Source: Glebionis coronaria (Eukaryota; Streptophyta; Magnoliopsida; Asterales; Asteraceae). From it: a DNA stretch of 64,000 nucleotides. Location of the stretch: positions 527,521,079 through 527,585,078 of the forward strand of contig CM046875.1 in assembly GCA_025667525.1 (NCBI GenBank), in the 5' to 3' direction. The position numbers and the translations under genes are program-made. Shown in pieces: positions 36,893 through 49,062 of the stretch (within the stretch, counting starts at the first letter, position 1; every line of letters begins with the position of its first letter). The notes below the pieces were generated by a model, which worked only from the letters and a program-made list of their open reading frames with translations, was not told the origin of the DNA and did not search any database.

Positions 36893-37429
36893 TAACTTAA
36901 ATGCTTTTTGGAGTTGCTAGACAAAAATATAAAAGAAAAATATCACTATCAACGACAATTCAATGACTATGATTCCAACATTTTAATGCTTATGGTATTA
37001 TAATGATGAATAGAATGTAATGCACATAATAAGTAGCTTACAACGTACATTAGCACCAGAGATGTGACCCCCATGCAACATTAATGGACCAAAGCGTGAA
37101 AGCAGAATTTAGAGGTATGCTAAATGAATTTACATAGAGAGGATTGTATTATTCATGAATATGTTAATGGAATTCTTTGGAAATGCTTAGTAGAGAACAA
37201 AGGATCACCATATGACAATGGAGTAGTTTCAAACTACAAAGAATCTTCAAGGGGGCACGTCATAATGAAGGCTGCAAATTCCTAAACACAAAATCACATG
37301 GCAAAATCTTGTGTTTGTGTGTTATACAAGTTTATACTCTAGAACAATACAGTAACACGCTAAAAGAAAAGTCTTTGTTTTGCCATGTTAGATGCAGGTA
37401 TAATACGGATTTAGTAACACATACCTCAA

Positions 37430-37620
37430 TTTCAAGATAATCCCCATAACGGAATCTTTGCCTGCGCTAACTTCAGAATACTCGAGCACACAAGCTAACG
37501 TTTCTGCAATAATAGCGGATTGTAAATGACCCATATGCATTTCCTTATATTCCGTAGCAAATTGTGTATAATAGTGTTTCAATAGGGAGTTTGAGTGCCC
37601 ATGTGAGTATACTATGATAA
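37430..37620 (-). pseudogene. Captured exon-like piece, unassigned
   Basis: The minus frame is open with balanced amino acid use (for example H-M-G-H-L-Q-S-A-I-I-A-E-T-L-A-C-V-L-E-Y-S). It ends at GAG followed by GTATGT, a good splice donor. I do not recognise the family. It has the same orientation as the WNK piece and as Helitron H1, which fits transcribed capture. Confidence 0.4.
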
Positions 37621-38029
37621 ATTGGCATATCAATTTCATTTATAGTTATAGCTACTTATTAAAGTATAATCCGCAAAAGAAATCTAGTTGATAACGCGTG
37701 TCACTATTAGCATGAGTTCAAACTGAACATAGGTAGAGACAATGGTTACTGTTACGCCTACTTAGCATGTGACAGGGATTTGATTGCTCATTTTTGTCTA
37801 GCAATTTCTATGAATACGTTATTCCATTTGTGATTGATAAAATAGTACCTGAGGGACAACAGCCAAATATTTGATGCCCAAAAGACTGCCATGGCGAATG
37901 TCTATGTTGGTATAAGAAGTCAGTAGCATGGACCATTAAAGATATAACAGTAATAACAAAATAAGCAATCAACAACTGGACCACCAAGCTTAAAAGACAA
38001 TTCAGTGTCTCGTGAAGTTGCAAAGGGTA

Positions 38030-38295
38030 ATGTACATAAGACCTGCTCCCATGACACTTTCGTAGCTTCCGTTGGTGGGTAACTTTCCATTCTCAATTGT
38101 GGCTCAACTTTAACCGAGCTTACGACTATTTCACCATTTTTTCTGTTCAACAGGCATACTGTTTCCGATATCCATAACCATTTTATTCATATCTAAGGTA
38201 GCATTAGTCATAAAAACCAAGTCTTGCATAGGGTCAAATGATGCATCTTCAGACTTCTGCCTTTTAAGATTTGGCTTGCTTTCTTCTTAGACCCT
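38030..38295 (-). pseudogene. Captured exon-like piece, unassigned
   Basis: After TTGTAG, a splice acceptor-like site near 38296, the minus frame codes for a Lys/Asp/Met-rich stretch (S-E-D-A-S-F-D-P-M-Q-D-L-V-F-M). It then shifts frame into one with V-V-S-S-V-K-V-E-P-Q-L-R-M-E-S-Y, up to a possible splice donor near 38044. Not recognised. It lies downstream of the WNK piece on the same strand. Confidence 0.35.
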
Positions 38296-38502
38296 ACAAT
38301 ACAGGAGACCAATATCACACATCATATTAACCAGAATCTGAAATCTAGTAAATAGCAGATAGTGTTAAACTACTAAAGGTGCAATAAGCAGATAATACAG
38401 GAAGTTGCATCTCATTTTTAGATGAATTACTAAGTATGACCAAAAAGGGTTCTAAAACACAAATCCAGGTAGATAGTTAATTAAAGGTGAACTTACAGAA
38501 TT

Positions 38503-38935
38503 AACCCTTCTTGTATATTTGTGCTAGATATTTGCATTCCCTGTACGGATATTCACAGATAATTAATTCTAGTATGCACATTCCGAATGAATATATGTCC
38601 ACAAGTTTACTATATTTCTATTCATATAGCTCCAGGGCCATGAATTCAGAAGTTCCAGCAATTGCAATTCAGTGAATGAACTATAAGTCCTGGTTAATTT
38701 TTTATTAACAAAATCTGTGACACTCTCAAACGAATATGATCAGATTACTGATCAAACTTTTGACAGCAGTGGGCAACATCAGTGTTGCCAATCCTAGAAC
38801 TCCAATTTTCACTTCTCCATGATTTCCACTGAAAAATATTCTATCACACTTCAAGTATCTATGAATTATAGGCAGCTCTTGACTATGAAGATATGTCAAG
38901 CCTCGGAGGATCTGATCTACCATGGCTTCTGAATT
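38503..38935 (-). pseudogene. WNK protein kinase fragment captured in Helitron H1
   Basis: Two exon-like blocks on the minus strand match the middle of the WNK (with-no-lysine) kinase domain, a plant Ser/Thr kinase family. The first (38726-38935) reads Q-I-L-R-G-L-x-Y-L-H-S, then I-H-R-Y-L-K-C-D, then [13 protein letters not shown]. The second (38503-38660) reads G-T-S-E-F-M-A-L-E-L-Y-E, then [14 protein letters not shown], then A-Q-I-Y-K-K. Between them lies an intron-like gap of about 65-70 bp. The catalytic Asp of H-R-D-L-K is Tyr, the Asp of the metal-binding motif (G-D-L-G-L-A in WNKs) is Val, and a TAG lies in frame at 38618-38620. The N-lobe and C-lobe end are missing. It is dead and was probably carried here by the Helitron. 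Confidence 0.82.
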
Positions 38936-39100
38936 TCATTCAATGCATCAGCAAGCGCATTCTCAGCTTTATCCCATGTTTCCAGATCTTTCAATCCAAA
39001 GGTGAAACGAAAAACGGCATACACAGAAATGATGAATTCTAAAACAATTTTGACTTCATCCTTTATCTGAGATTCTCTACAGAAAATGAGTATTGTCTTG
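38936..39100 (-). pseudogene. Captured coding piece fused upstream of the WNK fragment
   Basis: The minus frame is open for about 50 codons with F-G-L-K-D-L-E-T-W-D-K-A and [11 protein letters not shown]. It stops in the bases that begin the WNK piece. Codon use looks like a real exon. I do not recognise the family. The join to WNK is out of frame, so this is a chimeric capture rather than one gene. Confidence 0.35.
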
Positions 39101-42100
39101 CTACATCATTGAACACGTGACCCAATTAATTTCGTTTGAAAAAAACATACGGGTCGGAATAGGAAACCCGAAGCATTCCTTAGTAAGTACAATATAGATA
39201 ACCATGGACATACCTGATTTGTGTCGGTAGACGTGGAGACCAATTGTCAACATTTCTCACAGTTATCTCGCCATTAATATCTCTTCATTCTTTACACCTT
39301 TGTGAACGTATGGTATAATCTACAAAAATCATATAACTATCAATATACATTATTTTAGGCTAAATTCTAGACAACGATAAGGAGCTGTACTTGCATATGT
39401 TGAATGATAAAAGGACTCGCACTATGAAGTGTATGATACTAGAGATAATATTAAGTTGTTATATTGACAAGTATTAAGGAGATCTATTAAATGAAAAAAG
39501 AGCAATCACCATAAGACGACTTTTTACATACGGCATACGCCAGACCCTTCACACCCTCTCGTGTTAAAGAGCCGCAACTTCATCGTCGCTCCACTTCCAA
39601 CTTCGCATAGTGGTTTATTCCAACTGTTATACATAATTGACGTATTAACAAACTTTCTGAAAAAGATCACTGATGGTACTGTAAATCAACAGGATAACCT
39701 CCTTTCATTAACAATACCTTCTTCAAAAAAATGACCACATTATGGTCAATAGTTTTTCGTTATTCAGTTTAACAGGAGATTACGATCCCGATGATTCAAA
39801 GGTATCTTGACCATTGTGCTCAGCTAAAGATGATCTGGTAAATCATAAAGAAACATATAAGTATAACGTAACAAATTAATACCCACTGCCACATTCTTTA
39901 TGAAAAATGAATACTTTGAAGCCAAACCTTAAATCATCAAAACAATAAATCAGAACTCATGTATCTTTTTCATATTACTTTGAAGCCAATTTGTACCCGC
40001 TTCCACACTCTATGAAAAATGAATACTCCACTTCTTTTTGTCAACTCAGAAGTATTTAACATACCATAGTCTGGATAGGTTTAAGCAGTATGAAAAAAAC
40101 TTATAATTTTAAAAACATAGCAAGTTTGACCTCATGAAAAAAGCTGTTGTGAAGATACGAATGAATGAGAACAATGTTTTGTTCTCGTAGTAAGAGTGCT
40201 TGCTTTGATAAATATTTGAGCACATTTTAGAAACTTTGGACTGCAAACTTCATCTCTTGTACAAATTTCTCATCCTTATTCACATCATTTGTTTTAATTT
40301 GTAATACCATATTCAAACTTCAAGTTATCACTCTTTGCAACACCATCTTCAGGCTCAATCTCTTCACTTGAAAAGAGTAGTGACCTTTTAGTTTGTGTTC
40401 CTACCCAACGGGTTTGAATGAGATAATGTGCAACTGACGGCAAGACTTGAAATCTGCTCAATATAGAGTAAACTTTGTATAAGGCTGAGCTAATGATCTT
40501 ATGATGCTACACAAATTTTTTAACGCTTATTTTGGATTAAAGAAACCGAGCAAAAACTAAGAAAACAAACAAACCTTTCTATACATAACACCAGTCGGAG
40601 CCCAGACTTTGGCTTGGTGGCACGAACTGCAGCTGCAAATACCACGACAAACCGGACAAATCCAATCAGAACTTATATTTGCCTTAAGTACATTCTCCCC
40701 ATATATATATTTATACATGTCAAAAAAAAACATACATCAACTTGTGTATCTATACCATCGCCTAGGTCAGTGTAGTGAATATACAAAACCTTTTTTCTAC
40801 TTATTGATCATCTTTATTTGCATCTGGGTGCCACTTCTTAGTTAGCTAAAATATCCAAATAACACATTATAATTACTTGAAGACTACATTGCAAAAACCA
40901 ACGCATTGTTTGAGGGAATTTCAGTACATCATGTATAGCTAGTTTGGATTTATTAGATAGTACAAAGTTCTATAAGCAGAGGATGATTTACTCATGATAC
41001 AAATGCCATCTAGCAATCTGATCTACCCTACAAAGAGGGGGGATATTAGGGAAAATGTAAAAGATGTTTTCATGAGGTGGAATCTGACTTACAATGACAT
41101 TTGCATCAGCAACTGATAGTTGATAGAATAAATCTTATTATCTTCCTGCATTTCAATTCACTGAACAAATAATTTTTTTCATAATGTATTGTTTCTACTT
41201 CGATATTTTGAAGAATGCTTCTTTTATCATCCCGGAAGCTACCTCTAGATCTTAAGCCTAATATAACATTCAGTTAATGAAAGAAAAAAATGCTAAAGCA
41301 GATAGTTAAAAGAAGGTTATTCTTTCTGGTACTTCAAGTTTCTCAAAATGATAGGAAAGACAAACATATCTACTAACAAAAAGGAAGATGCCGGCCTGCA
41401 ACGCTTGCTAACGCACTTGATAGCTGCAACTGCGCCCTGCTTACTCCTCGCCACACCTTTAAACACATTTGCTTTAAGTTGATTCCATTTTTACCAATGA
41501 TTGGTTAACTGAGAGCAGCATTAAAAGATAGCTTTGTGCCATTTAAGAATGTGTTTGGGTTCACATTGTTTTTTGCTTACGCTTCAACTTGTCCATAAAA
41601 TTTAACGCAAAACTGACCTACTTCCTGTTTATATCAGGAAACAACTGCATAAAAAAGATGCAAAACCCTACAACGATAGCGGCTGTAATAAGCAATTCGA
41701 GACACCCACTAAACGAATTGAACTTTCAGTTTGGTTTAAAAAAACTACTCTATGTTTCTGAAATTAGTCAACAACCATCTTGTCAACTTCCGCTAAAAGA
41801 ACCTATAACACGCAAAAAGAGGAGCAACAATATTGAAGTAAGACTAACCTTTACATGGAGCAGCAATATTGGATCAGTGGCATCTTCGTCGCCCGAGTGT
41901 CGCTACTTCAATTAATAAACCAGGCTTTAAAAACTGAATCCTGCACGACTGTTTCAATATCATAAATCATGCTCATTGGATTTAATCAATAACTCAGTAA
42001 TACATAAGACAGTTTTGATGGTGTGATAGAGGTGAAATTATTGGTGATTTTGAATAAGATGAATCGAATAGGGATTAGGGTTCTGCATAATTTTGTTTAG

Positions 42101-42330
42101 ATTATGATCCGGAATGTGTGAATGATAAAGGATTGATTTGGGTTATTGATTAACAATATTTGCTCTAAATTTACATCACGAATGAATCGAGTTAGGGTTC
42201 AGTGGAAGATTGATCAAACTGATATCTTAGGGATTCAATTTAAAGTTTTATGTCTGGTTTTTATAGGGTGTGATTATGTTTTTTTGGTTTCGGGAATTTG
42301 TAAGCCCATAACGCAAGCCCATGTGCTGAC
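39101..42330. other. Helitron H1 interior, no assigned gene
   Basis: Non-coding, intron-like AT-rich sequence with short possible exons. Nothing that I can assign. Confidence 0.4.
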
Positions 42331-42373
42331 ATGATTACGTGGCAAATCCCTCCTCTTATATATAATGTAAAGA
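42331..42373 (-). other. Proposed Helitron H1 5' terminus
   Basis: On the minus strand: A, then TCTTTACATTATATATAAG, then GAGGAGGGATTTGCCACGT. This is the usual T-C start, AT-rich part and GAGG/CCACGT pattern of plant Helitron 5' ends. The neighbouring AT repeats make the exact base uncertain. Confidence 0.5.
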
Positions 42374-43479
42374 TATATATTATATATATATAGGTATAAT
42401 TATGATTTGAAACCACAGTTTTTAATCCAGTCATATCCAGTCATATCTTTTAGCCAATAGAATTTGTTTAAATTCTAAAAAATCTCACTTTTTCCTAAAA
42501 AAAGTCTAAATTTTTCGAAATTTTTGCAAAAGCCACGTTTTGCAAACGCACTTTTATATAAAAAAACACGTCCCGATTTTTTTATACGGGCTCTTCTTTT
42601 TTCCAAACCCGTCAAATCATTCTTAACCCTAAAATAAAAAAAATAAAAAACACGCCTCCTTTTTTTCTTGAAACCCTTCTCCTTCTTCTCCTCTTCTATC
42701 TTAACCCTAGAATCAAATAAACCATTACATCGATACCTTTTCTGAGCAGATTCAGGATCCGGTAACAAAAAAAACAGTGACCATTTTCGAGATCTGATTT
42801 TGTGTTGGTCACAATTTGAACATCTATCATAGGAGACTACTACCACCTCTATCCCTGATGTTCTTATGAAGCTTTCTTAGAATATCAGTTACGTGAGATT
42901 CTAAGAACTCCCCTTAATTCTCTGTGCTTGCAAATTAAAAGTTTGCAGGTTGGTAAAAAAGTGGGGAATTCCTCTAAATCTACTAGAGTCATTGGCTGTA
43001 AGTACTAACTATTTGGCCATACATCCTTATATTATATGATATAAAGTATTTAAATTATATGATATAAAGTATCTATGTATTGAATGATACATAATGATGG
43101 CGGTTTATGTTTCTAGGATGAGAAAAAGATTTCAAGGCTGCAATAGATGAACTCAAGCAAGATAATGTAAGTGCTCATGAAAAAGAGGGTGGATTTTGAG
43201 TAATTTTGGATCGAATTTATAATTTTGTGTGTGTAGGTTTAGCTTTTCAAATAGATCGCTCCAGAACCCAATATCTTATTAAGAACCACAAAGGTTACTA
43301 CTTCCACACCTTCTGACCCCAAAACTTGAAACGTTAATATAGTTTGCTAATGAAAATGGGCAAAGGCAGCACGTGTGGCAAACTCGATATTTTCAAGTAA
43401 TACATTCATCTAATTTTGATGTCTTCTACACACACATATCTTTTCTTTTCATATCTGCTTATTTTTTTCATATTTATAG
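42374..43479. other. Region right of H1, weakly exon-like
   Basis: Contains a pyrimidine-rich, 5' UTR-like stretch (42590-42720) and a short block between TTTCTAG and GTAAGTGC (43117-43166) with clean splice signals but an in-frame stop in at least one frame. The source gene is not recognised. Confidence 0.35.
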
Positions 43480-43540
43480 TATAATGGGAACTCCATATGA
43501 AGATACATGGCCTAGAGTCACTTCTTTGAGTATTGGGTAA
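43480..43540 (+). pseudogene. CDK-like kinase fragment
   Basis: A short exon-like block after TATTTATAG reads I-M-G-T-P-Y-E-D-T-W-P-R-V-T-S-L. This matches the L-G-T-P-N-E-D-T-W-P-G-V-T-S-L motif in the C-lobe of CDKA/cdc2-type cyclin-dependent kinases. It then runs into TAA at 43538. It is too short to be functional, and nothing of the kinase is seen just before or after. The 13 or so matching residues are a specific motif, so the call is reasonable but short. Confidence 0.6.
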
Positions 43541-43729
43541 AGAACAAAATATCATTTTCAGGCAGTACATCTGCAACCTGAGGGTGCTTTCTGTTTTTTT
43601 CTTACTGGAGCTCCCAATTAGGTGAAGCAAATGACGTAACATCTTGTGCTAAAGCAAAAGAAGAATGTCAGAAACAAGGAACTTAAAGTTGGACTTTATT
43701 GAAGAAGAGTAAAAAAATAGTCACTTGAA

Positions 43730-43920
43730 CAGATTCACATGAAGGAAAAGTTAAAAGAAGTTGAAGTGGAAAAGGAAGCACTTGAAATCGAGATGAAGAA
43801 GCTGAGTGTCCAAATGGAGTAGTGGCGTAAGGCTACCGAAGCTACAATCTTAGCGGGTATAACGCTATTAAGGTCCACCGCTGAAGCAGTTATACCAGCC
43901 ACAACAACAGCAGCCCCTGC
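43730..43920 (+). pseudogene. ICR/RIP-like (ROP interactor) coiled-coil fragment
   Basis: The plus frame reads K-E-K-L-K-E-V-E-V-E-K-E-A-L-E-I-E-M-K-K-L, then S-V-Q-M-E, a TAG at 43820-43822, then W-R-K-A-T-E-A. This is the conserved coiled-coil region of interactors of constitutively active ROPs, plant ROP GTPase effectors at the plasma membrane, in which the stop position is normally Gln before W-R-K-A. A CAG to TAG change would explain it. The frame then runs on in an Ala/Thr-rich stretch that is less clear. Only one exon's worth is present. It lies 200 bp after the CDK-like piece, on the same strand. Confidence 0.72.
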
Positions 43921-44456
43921 AAGTTTTCGATATATTTGATGCAGGACGCATTGATGAGGACGAGGTTCTTATTTTATCAGTCTCATAAAAGTGTCGTCTG
44001 TTGTTTATCTTTGCATCCAAATCTTTACTTTTGTTATTGATTTTCCCAGGCCTAATTCTTCTTTCAACAACTGACATCTGGAATTACTATTTCCGCTCTA
44101 TGGTACTGACTACTAAGTTCGTGAATTCTGCTGGATGGGCTATCTCATTAACATGGATCAATGACTTTGTGATTCGGGTTGGATATATCGATTAAGATCT
44201 TAACTCATCTTCTTGAATGTCCTGTGTGCACTGCTATTATATCCCCGCCTATTCCTCTGGGGAAAAAACGTATGTCGCATATGGCTTTGAATGAGAAATA
44301 AGCACACTACTCCTCCCTTGTAGGCAGCACAACTTGTGAGAAACACAAATATAGATGGTTTCAAGCTAAGTTGTTCTTACAAAAAAAACATTATTGAAAG
44401 TAAATGATAGAATTCAGTGTGCTGCAACCATACAACATATTAGACCAATTCCCTTT

Positions 44457-44622
44457 GAGCTTATCTCTTTTATTTTTTTATTTTTTTTGGTAACCGTGAT
44501 TTCCGACTCATTGGCCGACTAATCCACGGGGTTTGAGCCCACCGCCACACAGACTCAAACCAGGTAAAGCCCTCCTTTTTCAGGAGGTTGGCGTGGCCAC
44601 TTCAAGGAGCTTATCTCTTTTA
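44457..44622 (-). mobile_element. SINE with 16-bp target duplication
   Basis: GAGCTTATCTCTTTTA occurs at 44457-44472 and 44607-44622. Between them lie 134 bp which, on the minus strand, start with a tRNA-like part (a weak box B, GGTTTGAGTCT) and contain GTGGATTAGTCGG, as in many plant SINEs. They end with GGTTACC and an A-rich tail. It lies inside Helitron H2. Confidence 0.85.
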
Positions 44623-44937
44623 TTGTGTCTGTTTTGATATAAAATCACATAAAGATTAATTTTGATATGGAAATATGATGAAACCAATGTGTTAATTGAT
44701 CATGTATCTTGCAGCTTAAATTAGAAACTAATGATAATGTTCTACGGGGTTTCAGGGGTAAAAGGTTTTTCTAGGAATGCAGAGGCAAAGAAATCTCAAC
44801 TGTCACCCATGAGCCTAAGACTAGTATGTGTTTCTATTCAAAATTGCACTATTTGGCCATACGGAACTTGAGCAATGTTCAGACATTTTTGAAGCGGCCT
44901 TGGAAAAACCTATTCAACTACATTTTAAATTAACAAC

Positions 44938-45060
44938 ATGATGGGAAGCTTCACTGATCTAAAGGGATGGATGCCATGGGTGGGCACATCAGCTCCTGAC
45001 ACAATATTCTACGCATTCTTTGTTAACTATAGTCCAGGTGCTTTAAGGTCTGAGTTCATG
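44938..45060 (+). pseudogene. Pectinesterase-like C-terminal fragment
   Basis: The plus frame gives M-G-S-F-T-D-L-K-G-W-M-P-W, then T-S-A-P-D-T-I-F-Y-A, then N-Y-S-P-G-A. This fits the region near the C-terminus of pectin methylesterases (G-W-x-P-W ... D-T-x-Y-Y-A-E-Y-x-N-x-G-P-G-A), which de-esterify cell-wall pectin. The usual Glu-Tyr after Y-A is changed to Phe-Phe. Only about 36 codons can be assigned, with no catalytic residues. It is a captured fragment, less certain than its neighbours. Confidence 0.55.
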
Positions 45061-45869
45061 CATTGGCATGAACTGTTTTCAAATTGTTTGATTTCATGTA
45101 TTGGCAATAAATAACAAAGGAGTAGCCGAAAACAGGTAGAATAACCGTTGTGAGTTCAGGAGTTTCTATTTGCTTCACTAAAGTAGATGTCCATCTAGCT
45201 AAGTGGAATTGCATTTCAACTAGGACCATTCTGGTATTAAATTTAAAAATTCAGTGTCTATTTAATTGCTATGTGATGATGGTCATGATTTTTATTTATT
45301 TACTTATTTTTATCAAATACAATCTTGATTCGCAAACTTTGTGAACTACAAGCAGCCGTGTTGGATGGAGAAGCTAATGCACATCCATCAAAATCATACT
45401 GACCATTTAACTGCTAAGTGATGTGTATTAGTTTGCATCATGACTAAACACATACAAACTAAAAACGTATTATTATTTGACCAAGATTAGTTTGTTTTAG
45501 CTAAAGCTTTAAAAAAATGAAAAGATATGAATTATTTTTGCTCATGAATAAAGTAGATAGACCTTCAATTAGTGAGGAGAGGTGTGATGAAGTTGAGAGC
45601 TCGGTCAGACCTAGGTACCACAGCGAAGCAACTTGAGTTCTCAGTTCTATATGCTTCAGCCAAAGATGGATGGGATTCTTTAGCATACACAAAAACCCTC
45701 CAACAGCAAGCGTTGGCGAGCCTTTTCAAATGATCGTTTCTTCTCATTTTTTATACGTTATCCCCACACTGTTAAGAGTCAAAAGCAATAGTAAATCCGA
45801 TGTTTGTGTATTACTATGATTCTACTAACAATTTAACCATTTTCTGCTTTTATAAATTTAGCTATTTAA

Positions 45870-45950
45870 GTCCTTTCTGATGACTTGACGGATCCTGCTC
45901 CCGTAACTCTTTTCGCTCATTTTGATGTCACCGCTGTGCTTTCTCGTCAG
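45870..45950 (+). pseudogene. Mitochondrial ATP synthase beta subunit fragment
   Basis: The plus frame reads D-D-L-T-D-P-A-P-V-T-L-F-A-H-F-D-V, then T-A-V-L-S-R-Q, ending at CAG followed by GTATAG, an exon end. This matches the D-D-L-T-D-P-A-P-A-T-T-F-A-H-L-D ... L-S-R-Q segment of the beta subunit of F1 ATP synthase, a nuclear gene in plants whose product acts in the mitochondrial matrix face of the complex. A stop at 45867 lies just before, so no longer frame exists. Because the splice donor is present, it was captured as genomic DNA rather than cDNA. Confidence 0.82.
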
Positions 45951-48623
45951 GTATAGCTAACTTCTTTTTCTTTTCTTTAAATGGCGCTTTAACCCTTTTT
46001 TATACTGAATATGATAATGAAAAATTAATGCATATTAAGGGTTATACTCATCAGATTCAAACATTTCGTGCTAATAACATGTGATCAGGTAGGAATTTTT
46101 GGTTATTTGATATAAACTTTTTCAGTTTTGGTTTTGTTGGTGTATTATCTTTCTGCGTACGACCAGCATGGGCTTAAGAAATGGGTGGCCTTTAGATCCT
46201 TTGTTGAGGGAGTAAGTAGACTCACAATCCCTATACGTATGCTTAGTGCCCCTTTCCTTAAAAGTTATCCTCTCTGCGATCTCAAACAGAATTCAAATTT
46301 CACCCACCCATTTCTATGGGTCACCAGTGATAACACTCCTTGATGAAAACTCAAAGCCCTAACTAGCCTTTTTAGTATTGTGCAAGGTTATGCAGAAACA
46401 TTTATTTGTTGAATTTGTTTAACATATGATATGATTGGTTAATTATGATTACAAACACATGTTGGCATAACAATAAGAATAATCTGAGTCTTTGTATATT
46501 ATGAAGATCATTCTTGTCAAATGTCATTAAGATCATTCTTGTCATTATTCAGTTTTAATGTTATGCTGATATATGCACAAAACTGAAGATTAGATTGTCA
46601 CTTTTCTTTCAGAACCTGTTCAACAGCATGTGGAAGATACTTGACAAAGAGTCTAGAACTTACTGTTCATTTAAAGAGCTGATCATTTAGTTTGACTATG
46701 ACTGAAGCCTATCTTTCAACCCGATTCGGTTACGACCCACAGAAGTGAGTGACTATATTATGTATTATGTTTTCTACAATGAATCACTATGCTATTCTGA
46801 AAATTTGAATCTTTTCAACATCACTTCATTGTTTAGAAAAGAGTGCACAAAATATATGTAACCAACATATAACTCACAGTAGTTTTGTTGATATGATTTG
46901 TGGGGATGGAAATAACATACGCTTATTGGTAGTACCAAAGATCTCACGTCAGAATGTGATGCCTATATGTATATGAAAATATGTAACTGTTCTTGGATCT
47001 CAGCAAGTTCAGGAGCAGATTTGTTTATGAGCTTGGACACCTTCCTATGAAACAAAATATATACATGTTCTATGATGACTTGAGTGCCCATAACTCATAT
47101 TAATACTAGCTTCAAGTTCCGTATGAATTGAACATAATCAGTGGTACTCCTCATCAATGTCTGTAATAGTACTTATGAAGTATATTCTACAATTTAACTT
47201 TTAAATAATATTCTGATTGCTTTTTCTAATAATACTATTACGATAGTCATTAAATTCTAAGTTATAACAATTTAGGAGTGTGTACAAAGTAGACTATGAC
47301 TTTTAACTCGCTTGAACTGATACCCTTTTAACTGGTTTTTTTTAAACTTGACACATTTGAAATAAAGGTCATGAATGTTGGCTGAAATTTCACCCTTATT
47401 AGAAAATCTCTTGCTAAAAATATAACTCTATTATTATTAGGTATGATGACTTCATTCGGGCGGAGAATTGTATGGAGAAGGGAAAACCTCAAATGATCAT
47501 GTAGCATCATCTGATGGGAACTTAATAAATAAGGAAACTGGTAAGGGACATACCTTTTGAGCATGATGTTGGTTTGTGGGCTGCATTGCTTGCTAATTGC
47601 ACTTTTGTTACGTGGACCAGGGTCTTCTACTCCGCATCGTTTAATATATGATTAGACACCCAGGTATCTTTAATCACTTATACCGATTCTTTAAAGCTCA
47701 ACTCATCTTGCTAAAATTTCAAAGTGGAGTTTAAAGTTTCGAAGTTTAGTTTAAAGAAAGCTTATTTATCTCAATTGGCCTGTTGGTATACATGTCCTTT
47801 TATTTTACAAGATTTCTTTTCTATATCCACAAATATATGTTTTATCAATGCGTTTATTTGATAATTTAATTTGTCAAGCAATCAAACAACTTATACTCTA
47901 AAAAGAGTATTTGGTTGCTAACCATTTGTATAGAAAAGAATATTTAAAAGGGTATTTGGTTACTGTAATATTTGTGTGAAGATGGACTTTAAAAAGTTAT
48001 TTTGTTGATCTTATAATATTTACAGAAAAGAGTGTTTAGAAGGCTATTTGGTTGCTCAAATTTGCACAGGAACTGATATTAAAGCACAATTTCATTGTTG
48101 GAGATATAAGCGTAATTTTGGGTGACAAGCATTTGAAGTTCAAGCAGATGCAACTACATGGGTTTCTGTATTTAGTACACTAGAACTTATAGAATCCGAA
48201 ATGTCAATGTTAAGATTAGGTAACCCATACTTTTCTAATTGAATATAAGGGCATCTGAAAAAGGGTACATTGTCTGGTTCATGGAAAGAAACTTTACTTC
48301 ATCTAATATAAAATTCAAGAGGATCCTGGTCCAAAATCATTGATAAACATGTACTTGCTTGCTGGAAGTTAAATAGATTCAAGATACAAGATACAACGAA
48401 TTACAATATTGCCTTTCAACCTTACAAGTCATTAGCGTTTAAGACTTCATACCTCTCCTTTGTCCCAGTTATGACAACTAATTATAGAGCACCTCAATTA
48501 CAACTCGGTGCTTCCAGGCCTAATTTAATCGTTTTCTACACCTCCTTTTACTGGCTGCGTCTCTACGTGCGGGTAAGAACTTATACACTTTATTGTTTTT
48601 TTATTTTGTTTCACATTCTTCTA

Positions 48624-49060
48624 GGAATTACAAATTTTTTACGTCTTTGGCAATGTATCAAGCACCAGAAGTCTTGATGCAATCTTCATCATGCCATAGG
48701 TATTGTGTATTATTGAGAGTATCATTTTCTTATATCATTTTCTTTCAGTTTGATGATCTGGTTACTTCTCCCCACACTACGTAAAGTTCTAAATAGGGTC
48801 ATTAATCACACTATGTAAATGGCATCCAAAAGATGTTACACAATGATCCAAACACGTACAGATTTATTTCAATGAAGTAAAAAAATATGCACTAAAATAA
48901 GCAATTTTTTCTCATTATACTAATAAATAAAAACCGGTTGCAGAACTGTGGGTAGTCGGTGCAATACACTGAACTACCTGGTGCAGTACTCAATCTCAAA
49001 GCTGGTCAATTTGCTTGCCGGAAAATGAAGTTTTTGCAAAGGATCGCGTATTTAAGTGTG
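48624..49060 (+). pseudogene. CDK/MAK-like kinase fragments, two exon-like blocks
   Basis: Block one (48624-48699) is set between TTCTAG and GTATTG and gives S-L-A-M-Y-Q-A-P-E-V-L-M-Q-S-S-S. This is like the W-Y-R-A-P-E-V-L-L-Q-S motif after the activation loop of MAK/MHK and CDKF-type kinases. Block two (from 48943, after TTGCAG) gives E-L-W-V-V-G-A-I, like D-M-W-A-V-G-A-I, then after a stop P-E-N-E-V, like P-G-E-N-E-V. Order and spacing suit one kinase gene with an intron of about 240 bp. Both blocks are damaged. A further similar stretch, Y-R-A-P-Q-L-Q-L-G-A-S near 48483, may be a second kinase piece. The family is inferred from short motifs. Confidence 0.5.
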
Positions 49061-49062
49061 CG

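Larger units (their letters stand above)
34529..42373 (-). mobile_element. Helitron H1 with captured gene pieces
   Basis: The 3' end, read on the minus strand, has a perfect 8-bp hairpin (34540-34558), then 7 bases, then CTAG (34532-34529) followed by T, the classic Helitron terminus. The proposed 5' end on the minus strand starts TCTTTACATTATATATAAG at 42373, preceded by A, as for an A|T insertion. No Rep/helicase gene is seen, so it is non-autonomous. It carries a WNK kinase fragment and unassigned exons, both on the minus strand. The 3' end is firm; the 5' end is a best guess. Confidence 0.6.

Noticed and set aside
38503..38935. A functional WNK kinase
   Set aside because: Catalytic Asp and metal-binding Asp are changed, there is a stop, and most of the domain is missing.
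42475..42846. Minus-strand Lys/Arg-rich ORF of 123 codons
   Set aside because: It is the reverse of a pyrimidine-rich, 5' UTR-like stretch on the plus strand where the captured exons lie.
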